Source of the DNA: Moorena producens PAL-8-15-08-1 | GTDB taxonomy: Bacteria > Cyanobacteriota > Cyanobacteriia > Cyanobacteriales > Coleofasciculaceae | NCBI RefSeq assembly: GCF_001767235.1 | Contig: NZ_CP017600.1 | Location: forward strand, 1 to 35,548 | DNA: 35,548 nt | Direction of reading: 5' to 3' | Shown: piece by piece, positions 30,224 to 35,548 of the stretch | Numbering within the stretch: the stretch's first letter is position 1 | How the letters are laid out: the number at the start of each line of letters is the position of its first letter | The notes under the pieces: generated by a model | Database searches by the model: none | The model's input: only the letters and a program-made list of their open reading frames with translations | What the model was told of the DNA's origin: nothing | Made by a program: the position numbers and the translations under genes

Positions 30224-31825
30224 TCAGCACAAATCGATACTCTTCCCCAAGATTTTCTCAACGATATAGACATAGTCTTTGCCCTCCCTCTGAGCAGCTC
30301 GAACCAGAGGAAGCTTCGAGAGCTTAACTCCAAAGTTCTTACTTTGCCAGCCCTTCTTGGGGTTTACCAGAACCTTGATATTGATTCCCCAATACCAATC
30401 GGAGTCTCTGGTGCGATCGCCTTCCACCAGGGGATAGGTGCGGATAACACCATCTTTCCCCCTGCGGTTAGCGGTGAACTTGTATAAGGTACCGTGCTGC
30501 TTAGAAGCATCTGGGAGGCGGCAGCATAAGCGGTCTTCTATAGTCAGTCCAAGCAGCTTTACCTGCTTAAACGGAATTCTGCTGTACTGGTTTCCGTACC
30601 ACCACTTAACGTCTAAACGAAGGGTATTTCCTGGAACAGCTCGGATTACTGTCCCTATACGCCCATCCTTGGAAGCAACCAATTGACCAATGGCATGTTC
30701 ATGACAGTAGTCAACAATAGAGAGTTGCTTATGCTCCTCGATGGACAAATTTTTTAGAGAAAAAGCTGTAGCACTATAGTCATCCCCAGGATTTTTTAGA
30801 GAAATATCGGTAGCACTATAGTCATCCCCAGGATTTTTTAGAGAAATATCGGTAGCGCTATACCCAGTCCCTTCTTTGCTGCCAGACCCATTTTGCCGCA
30901 GAGAGGGCGAGAGCTGCTTGTGGGACTGATACTGTCTGGCCGATAAGTCTTCTAGCTTCTCTTCTTCCTTTTTGCTTGTAGGGGGCGTGGAGACAAACAT
31001 CTCCGGTTCCAGGTAATCCGGTGGGAAGCCGTGTAACAATAGCATCGCCTGCACGCTCAATTGTGAGCCACTCGGCAGAATGCCTGAAGCTTTCCACCAG
31101 CGCTCGCACTTGGTGCTGCCAGCGTCCCTGCCTGATTTTCCACGTCCTGTCAGGAGCGTAGGACAGAGAAAAGACTCGGACTCTGCGATAGCTGCCGCCG
31201 ATCTGGTGGCAGCCAAGGATGATCGGATCCAAGACTTCGTATCCAATCTTTGATACTTTTTCAACCCATGTGTCGTAGCCCCGGTAGAGGAATCCTTCGG
31301 GTTGTTCCAGTAAAAACATGGAAGGCTGCCCTTCCACAACACATCTGATGAATTCTGTGTACAGGGAAGACTCGGGATGGTCAAGCCCAGTTTTGTCGCC
31401 AGCGGAGGATGTACCAGTGCAGGGGAACCCCCCAACCATGAAATCATACTCATCCGGCTTGGGGTGGAAACTCCTGATATCCCCGAAAAGCTCATGACAA
31501 AAGTTCCGTTCAAGGACCTTGATGGCAAAAGGGTCGTTTTCCACGGATCCTTCCCACAAGAATCCCCCAATTTGCTGGGCAGCATAGGGGAATCCCCCAA
31601 TGCCTTCAAACAAACCGATGGTTCTGATAATTCTGATGGATTCACTGAGTCCATACATTGGTCTTGATGGTATTGCGTACGCGAGCCTCCTCGCTTTAAT
31701 TCTTCCCCAGTGCTAGGGCGGGCTTCACATGGACTCAGATCAGAATCATGCTTGACCTCATACTGCTTGAGATCAAAAAGTTCATATTGCTTATATCGCT
31801 TTCGCTTTTTACTAATTCCATACAT
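30224..31825 (-). CDS. Long open frame (533 codons) ending in a KOW-like domain; overlaps the methyltransferase
   Basis: ATG 31825 starts a frame with no stop for 533 codons. Its C-terminal 260 residues look truly coding: a 14-residue unit (ATDISLKNPGDDYS) repeated about three times, a KOW/SH3-like stretch (IGQLVASKDGRIGTVIRAV... VKLL), and a domain with YKFTANRRGKDGVIRTYPLVEGDR and DYVYIVEKIL. At about 31190-31000, GRDAGSTKCERWW and GILPSGSQLS...LLHGFPPDYL resemble the ends of cyanobacterial methylase-type proteins. From 31658 to 30858 the methyltransferase occupies another frame. The true product may be the whole 533 residues, or a shorter protein from ATG 31045 or 31000. Confidence 0.55.
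   Translation of the reverse strand: MYGISKKRKRYKQYELFDLKQYEVKHDSDLSPCEARPSTGEELKRGGSRTQYHQDQCMDSVNPSELSEPSVCLKALGDSPMLPSKLGDSCGKDPWKTTLLPSRSLNGTFVMSFSGISGVSTPSRMSMISWLGGSPALVHPPLATKLGLTIPSLPCTQNSSDVLWKGSLPCFYWNNPKDSSTGATTHGLKKYQRLDTKSWIRSSLAATRSAAAIAESESFLCPTLLTGRGKSGRDAGSTKCERWWKASGILPSGSQLSVQAMLLLHGFPPDYLEPEMFVSTPPTSKKEEEKLEDLSARQYQSHKQLSPSLRQNGSGSKEGTGYSATDISLKNPGDDYSATDISLKNPGDDYSATAFSLKNLSIEEHKQLSIVDYCHEHAIGQLVASKDGRIGTVIRAVPGNTLRLDVKWWYGNQYSRIPFKQVKLLGLTIEDRLCCRLPDASKQHGTLYKFTANRRGKDGVIRTYPLVEGDRTRDSDWYWGINIKVLVNPKKGWQSKNFGVKLSKLPLVRAAQREGKDYVYIVEKILGKSIDLC
30858..31658 (-). CDS. C5-cytosine DNA methyltransferase (Dcm-type), compact
   Basis: 266 residues from ATG 31658. Motifs in order: I (TIGLFEGIGGFP, about 13-24), II/III (VENDPFAIKVLE, FGDIRSF), IV with catalytic C80 (GGFPCTGTSSAG), VI as LLEQPEG (118-120 EQP for the usual ENV), VIII (YRRVRVFSLSY, about 157-167), and a C-terminal motif-X-like RRLIGQTVSVPQAALALSAAKW. 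The target-recognition region between VIII and X is short (about 60 residues). No restriction enzyme is adjacent, so it is probably an orphan methylase that protects the element. It lies wholly inside another open frame on the same strand; its start region is duplicated at 31811-31876. Confidence 0.88.
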   Translation of the reverse strand: MYGLSESIRIIRTIGLFEGIGGFPYAAQQIGGFLWEGSVENDPFAIKVLERNFCHELFGDIRSFHPKPDEYDFMVGGFPCTGTSSAGDKTGLDHPESSLYTEFIRCVVEGQPSMFLLEQPEGFLYRGYDTWVEKVSKIGYEVLDPIILGCHQIGGSYRRVRVFSLSYAPDRTWKIRQGRWQHQVRALVESFRHSAEWLTIERAGDAIVTRLPTGLPGTGDVCLHAPYKQKGRREARRLIGQTVSVPQAALALSAAKWVWQQRRDWV

Positions 31826-31876
31826 TGATTTTGGTGGTATTGCGTACGCAACCTTCTAATTCTTCCCTAGTGATAG
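31646..31876 (-). repeat. Direct duplication of a leader and start region
   Basis: About 66 bases are present twice: 31646-31710 and 31811-31876. Both contain, on the minus strand, GGAAGAATTA, GCGTACGCAATACCA and ATGTATGGA. One copy starts the methyltransferase (ATG 31658), the other the 533-codon frame (ATG 31825). The two ATGs are 167 bases apart, not a multiple of three, so they open different frames. Confidence 0.75.
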
Positions 31877-34800
31877 TTAGACGAAATCAAACCGATTAAT
31901 GACTTGTCTGATTTCCACAGGAGCATTAACCCAAACTTCATCCCTGATTTCGTTCCACCACGAGGAATGAACATAGGATTTGACCAAGCCTTTTAATAAC
32001 TCTGGGGCGGCTTTTACTAGCCTCTCTAGTTTCGAGATTACTTCTGTTACTACGGCTCTCGGTTTGTCTTCCGTAATAGTGTCTAGATGGGATGTATCTT
32101 TTTGATCTTTACCAGACGTGGACACATTTTTGTGATCCACAGCCAGTTGCTGCTTTTCTTCATCTTTCTGGTACCAGTAAGCGAATAGGCTTTGCCGTTC
32201 ACCCCAGTCACGAAGTCTGTAAATCCAGTGCCTGACGCCTCGTCTGGTTTCCCTCCCAATCCGATCTAAACTTAGACCTAGATTGCTTAGTAATTTCTTG
32301 AGTATTTGTATGGGAGTGTCTGTTACTTTGAAATGGCCAAGACCGATTGCATTTAACTGCCGCCTAATTATGGGAGTTTGAATTTTTCGGTGAAGTTCGA
32401 TTAGATCAGCATCAGAGTTTTTCAACTCTCGATTAGACTGAACCAACTCTTTGATACCGAGAATCTCAAACGCCTTAATCTTTAATCCTTTTTGAGAGCG
32501 GTTGAAATCTGGAGGAAATAGCCCCCCTTGTTCTATTTGGGACTGGGCGCTTTCTTTACTCTTCTTGACAACGTAAGAACGTCCTAAAGTTAGATCATAA
32601 AGAAGTCTAAATCTGGAGAAATGCCCTTTGTCGTCCAGTTCTAGTAATTCAGGAGTAACGTCCCCCCAACGCTTAAGCATCTCCCAGTTTCTTTCTTGGT
32701 GCCTTTCTTCTTTGGTTTTGGCTTGTTTGTCTTTGCAAGCTAGATACTGTGATTCATTAATAAATGACTGAACGTTGGAAATGGCTTCCCTTGAGGCTAA
32801 GTAGCTTCTATCTCTACAGTCTTTGAGGGATTCTCTGATTACTTGGTCACTATCGTCGCTTGGTTCAACTGAAATTATCTTATGTCCCTCTGCTTCTATC
32901 TCTGCAAAAATTTGTTCATCATATTCAATTAATCCGGCATTGTGTCTTGTCGCCATCTTTGACCAACATCTCAACGCCTCAGGTTGAAAGTTATCTAACT
33001 CGTCAATGTCAGAGACTGACTTAAGTTCGGGTAAGTCGGCTTGCCGTAGAAATTGGAGATTAGCTCTCAGCATGGCATTCTGACTAGTTATCAACAATCT
33101 ATAGGAAATAGAACCGTTACCAACTTTTCCCAGTCCATGAGGAGCAACATACAAATGTCTGTCAACTGGTTCCCGGAGTCTGGCTAAGGATTGTCTGACG
33201 CTACTCTCGGACTGAACACCTTGGGCTATACCCCATACTGATGTGAAATGTTTTTTCACATCGATACTCACCCCAGTTTCAATAGAGGGTGATGTAATAA
33301 CAATGTCATAATTTGATAGGATTTCATTCAGCTTGGTGATTGAGCCAAATGCTTCATGATTTGGGTCTGCTACACTCTCAGAATCTATCCTTAGGATTTT
33401 CTTATTTGGGAATAGCTCTCGCAGATGATTCTCTAAGTTTTGCGTGCTCCACATGGATTTATCTTTCTGGGCTGACAAGCACACAAAGGGTTTCCCACCC
33501 TGCAATATTTCTTTCTCCAGATTTTTTACCAAAGTCTCTGGTTTTGGATAGCGATAAACAGTCCAGCCATCGAATTTATAATCGTTACGAATGATAAACG
33601 GTTCGGTTCCCGTCAACGTTTTGAGGTAATCAATGGTTACATTGCTTAGGTCTGCATCAGCAGCTATAACCTGAGCTGCTCCTTGGATTAATGTCTTGAA
33701 AGACTTGAGTATGGGAACTCGATGTTTTTGACAGGTTGAAGAGTTGAGCATATGCCAAAGTACCTGCTCAGCTTCATCAAGAATCACTAAACACCCCTCC
33801 CAATCTTCAGCTTTAAATTTGGCTTGGGACTTGATGTGAAGAGAATCAATACAAAGACCGTATCCAAATAGTGCTCCTTCCACTGATTTTCTAACGTCGG
33901 TGATGTAATTTATGCCAAAACGTTGACAAAGAGCTTTAGTTAGTTGTATCCGGTGAGTGATGACTAGAATCGGCTGTCCATTACGTATTGCTTCTGCTAC
34001 TAGCGGGACAAGGGATTCTGTTTTTCCTGTCCCTTTTGGGGACTTGATTCCAATGAGTTTGCATGATTCAGGGATAATTAATTCTCCGAGAAAACGTCGA
34101 TTGAGGTGAGTATTTGGAAGATGGGTTAGTTGGCGAAACTGTCTGGCTTTCCAAATATCCAAAAGTAAAGCGTTATCAATAGCCTGGTCGAAAGCTTGCT
34201 GACCATAATTGACTATCAAATCATCGCAGCCTTTCCCGTCCTTTGGGTTCCAGTTGATAATTTTAACTTCAGTATTGTTCTCAGCCAGTAATCTACCCAG
34301 TCGCTCTTGGGCAATATTGACCATAGTGATGGTCTTTGGTTTTTCGTCCTGGTCGAATGCGAGATAAAATGTTCTGCCTGGTGTCGCCAATACATCAAGC
34401 TCTGGGATAAGCTCTCGTTTCTTTTGCCCATGCTCGTAACTGACCCGATAACCACTGTTGACTCCTGGGACTGCGATCGCCACATACCCAGCACTGAGTA
34501 ATGCCCCCGCTTTCTTGGCACCTTCGGTAATGACTATTGGGACTTGTGGGTTGTCGATCACCCATTGCCAAAACCAGTTACATCCATTTGCATTGAGAAA
34601 ATTTGGCTCACACTCATACTTACTGGCGATGTGTTGTCCCAGAGCTAAGGGAATCTGGAGGGCAAACACTGACGTAGGCTCTTTGGGTGGGTGCTCGTAT
34701 TTGATGCGTTTGTCACGCTTATCCTGGTTTCGTCGCGGCTTGTCCGGTTTAAAGCACCCCCAAAGAGCTAGTTCTCCAGTGAGTAGATCAATGCCTGAGC

Positions 34801-35062
34801 ACCACCAGCCACCGTGCTCAATGTGGCCATAACGTTTGAGAATGTGGTCACGAATTCTGCCATCATTGCGCCGGGGAATGTTATCCGAGTATACAAGATA
34901 GTCGAAAGCCTCATTGTCACTGCAAGAAACAACATTCAGTGCGATGATGTGGTGATTAACGGCTGAATGCTGCCATTCTCGATAATGCTGTTTTAATACG
35001 TTATTTGGAATTATTTCATCCGATAGAAGTCCTATCGAACTTTTTGTAGTAGAATTCGACAT
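31877..35062 (-). CDS. Plasmid replication protein, DUF3854 plus helicase (CyRepA-type)
   Basis: 1061 residues from ATG 35062. The N-terminal half carries a TOPRIM/DUF3854-like primase region: VPIVITEGAKKAGALLSAGYVAIAVPGV (E180) and YLAFDQDEKP (D237, D239). The helicase half has Walker A SPKGTGKTES (341-350), motif Ia LVITHRIQLTKALC, Walker B VILDEAEQVLW (DEAE about 429-432), ITSPSIETGVSID and a QSLARLREP arginine-finger-like motif VI. The same architecture defines the Synechocystis plasmid pSYSA initiator called CyRepA1 (literature knowledge). It should open the origin and prime replication. The gene stands next to the methyltransferase block, with an antisense-oriented terminator in its leader. 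Confidence 0.88.
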   Translation of the reverse strand: MSNSTTKSSIGLLSDEIIPNNVLKQHYREWQHSAVNHHIIALNVVSCSDNEAFDYLVYSDNIPRRNDGRIRDHILKRYGHIEHGGWWCSGIDLLTGELALWGCFKPDKPRRNQDKRDKRIKYEHPPKEPTSVFALQIPLALGQHIASKYECEPNFLNANGCNWFWQWVIDNPQVPIVITEGAKKAGALLSAGYVAIAVPGVNSGYRVSYEHGQKKRELIPELDVLATPGRTFYLAFDQDEKPKTITMVNIAQERLGRLLAENNTEVKIINWNPKDGKGCDDLIVNYGQQAFDQAIDNALLLDIWKARQFRQLTHLPNTHLNRRFLGELIIPESCKLIGIKSPKGTGKTESLVPLVAEAIRNGQPILVITHRIQLTKALCQRFGINYITDVRKSVEGALFGYGLCIDSLHIKSQAKFKAEDWEGCLVILDEAEQVLWHMLNSSTCQKHRVPILKSFKTLIQGAAQVIAADADLSNVTIDYLKTLTGTEPFIIRNDYKFDGWTVYRYPKPETLVKNLEKEILQGGKPFVCLSAQKDKSMWSTQNLENHLRELFPNKKILRIDSESVADPNHEAFGSITKLNEILSNYDIVITSPSIETGVSIDVKKHFTSVWGIAQGVQSESSVRQSLARLREPVDRHLYVAPHGLGKVGNGSISYRLLITSQNAMLRANLQFLRQADLPELKSVSDIDELDNFQPEALRCWSKMATRHNAGLIEYDEQIFAEIEAEGHKIISVEPSDDSDQVIRESLKDCRDRSYLASREAISNVQSFINESQYLACKDKQAKTKEERHQERNWEMLKRWGDVTPELLELDDKGHFSRFRLLYDLTLGRSYVVKKSKESAQSQIEQGGLFPPDFNRSQKGLKIKAFEILGIKELVQSNRELKNSDADLIELHRKIQTPIIRRQLNAIGLGHFKVTDTPIQILKKLLSNLGLSLDRIGRETRRGVRHWIYRLRDWGERQSLFAYWYQKDEEKQQLAVDHKNVSTSGKDQKDTSHLDTITEDKPRAVVTEVISKLERLVKAAPELLKGLVKSYVHSSWWNEIRDEVWVNAPVEIRQVINRFDFV

Positions 35063-35087
35063 AGATAAATATTTATTTTGTAGTGTT

Positions 35088-35131
35088 ACCCCGTCCTTTC
35101 TTTGGTAAAAGAGTGTAAGGATGGGGTTTTT
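35088..35131 (+). terminator. Plus-strand terminator in the rep leader
   Basis: ACCCCGTCCTT (35088-35098) pairs with AAGGATGGGGT (35117-35127), one wobble, then TTTTT. On the plus strand this is a strong intrinsic terminator. It lies 26 bases upstream of the rep start and faces against rep, so it would end an antisense RNA that covers the rep start codon. Confidence 0.7.
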
Positions 35132-35157
35132 ATTATGTTTTAAATTTAGATGTGATA

Positions 35158-35163
35158 ATTATA
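35158..35163 (-). promoter_or_regulatory. Candidate -10 box of the rep promoter
   Basis: TATAAT on the minus strand, 96 bases upstream of the rep ATG. The -35 region is weak (CCTATT at 17 spacing). If used, the rep leader would be about 85-90 bases and contain the antisense terminator stem. Confidence 0.4.
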
Positions 35164-35295
35164 TTCTACAAAGCAAGCGAATAGGATAAGTTTGAAATAT
35201 TTCTTAGTAAACTTATTTTTAAATTAATAAATATACATGGGTATAATTAGGGGCAAGGGTCATTCTCCGAATCTGCCATTATCACGAAAATCCGT

Positions 35296-35520
35296 TCATA
35301 CTCCATTGTCTTCCTCCTGATGGGACATTCCCTGATATTTCCCATGTTCCTCCTTGTGGACAAAGGGTGAGTTGAAGTATTTTTCGACTTCTTCGCGATC
35401 GCTTTTGGCGTGGTTTTGCCCATCGCGCAGCGGAAGTTTTGCCGAATCGCTTAATCGGACGAATGACCCATCATATTCCCTTGTTCCAGAATCACAGCAG
35501 ATTACCACCCCAAAGTCCAC
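35296..35520 (-). CDS. Doubtful 74-codon ORF containing a dispersed repeat
   Basis: GTG 35520 opens MDFGVVICCDSGTREYDGSF, which could be the tail of a real protein entering from the right. The middle (SAKLPLRDGQNHAKSD) is encoded by a GCGTAGCG-type repeat at about 35395-35450. No ribosome site. Either a decayed gene fragment or chance. Confidence 0.25.
   Translation of the reverse strand: MDFGVVICCDSGTREYDGSFVRLSDSAKLPLRDGQNHAKSDREEVEKYFNSPFVHKEEHGKYQGMSHQEEDNGV
35395..35450. repeat. Dispersed HIP1/GCGCAGCG repeat
   Basis: GCGATCGCTTTTGGCGTGG, CATCGCGCAGCGGAAG and GCCGAATCGC, the same family as 24616 and 29722. The stretch 35164-35548 otherwise shows no supported gene. Confidence 0.45.
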
Positions 35521-35548
35521 TTTAAGAGCTTTTTCTATACCCCTAAAA

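Noticed and set aside
33340..34832. Small ORFs opposite and within the rep gene
   Set aside because: The 1061-aa frame has continuous primase and helicase motifs; the others are shadows.

Overview
The window is cyanobacterial. The palindrome GCGATCGC (HIP1) recurs throughout, inside genes and between them. Several families look typical of filamentous cyanobacteria: a DUF3854/helicase plasmid replication protein, short dispersed repeats built around GCGTAGCG and CGCGAACGC, and small MITEs. The content (replication initiator, ParB-like protein, tyrosine recombinase, nuclease, methyltransferase, ATPases, many HTH proteins, few metabolic genes) points to a plasmid or an integrated plasmid/ICE-like element, perhaps from a Moorena- or Okeania-like host. 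The host guess is an inference.

Left part (1-7.8 kb). A partial XRE-type regulator leaves the window on the minus strand. It is followed by a strong promoter, an iteron-like array of CTTATGT/ACATAAG motifs (587-818) and a plus-strand series: an HTH protein, a 238-aa unknown, two membrane proteins, and a 684-aa membrane-associated P-loop ATPase ending in an HNH-type zinc/nuclease domain. A membrane-anchored staphylococcal-nuclease homologue and a KOW/ParB-like/HTH protein follow.

7.8-10.6 kb. Three minus-strand tRNA genes (Tyr GTA, a TAA-anticodon tRNA with no long variable arm, and an initiator-like CAT tRNA) lie beside a complete tyrosine recombinase. Next is a small protein with two tandem MerR/Xis-like HTH units. 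Its upstream region holds a perfect 34-bp palindrome with core TTTTCCGGAAAA.

10.6-18.3 kb is gene-poor. It has hairpins, a 57-aa double-glycine peptide gene, a decayed IS4-type transposase, two PadR-type regulators each followed by a small partner gene, a complete IS5-like element, one hairpin MITE and one copy of an 81-bp MITE.

18.3-21.5 kb is a tight plus-strand cluster: an HTH protein, a TnsC/ExeA-like AAA ATPase with C-terminal membrane helices whose P-loop lies upstream of every normal start codon, a YdjM-like membrane hydrolase and a HlyD-like coiled-coil protein.

21.5-30.2 kb is accessory DNA: a DnaQ-like exonuclease, a SLOG-fold protein behind a promoter buried in a perfect inverted repeat, an HTH protein with a palindromic operator-like site, small peptides and membrane proteins, and many repeats. 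The motif TTTTTTAGAGAAAA occurs 13 times between 23.4 and 30.9 kb, including a five-copy array with a 41-bp period.

30.2-35.5 kb holds a C5-cytosine methyltransferase nested out of frame inside a 533-codon open frame, and the 1061-aa CyRepA-type replication protein. A plus-strand terminator sits just upstream of the rep start codon, where a copy-control antisense RNA would be expected to end. The most interesting leads are the dual-frame methyltransferase locus with its duplicated start region, the iterated motif, the two ATPase-containing membrane gene clusters, and the recombinase/tandem-HTH/palindrome module.
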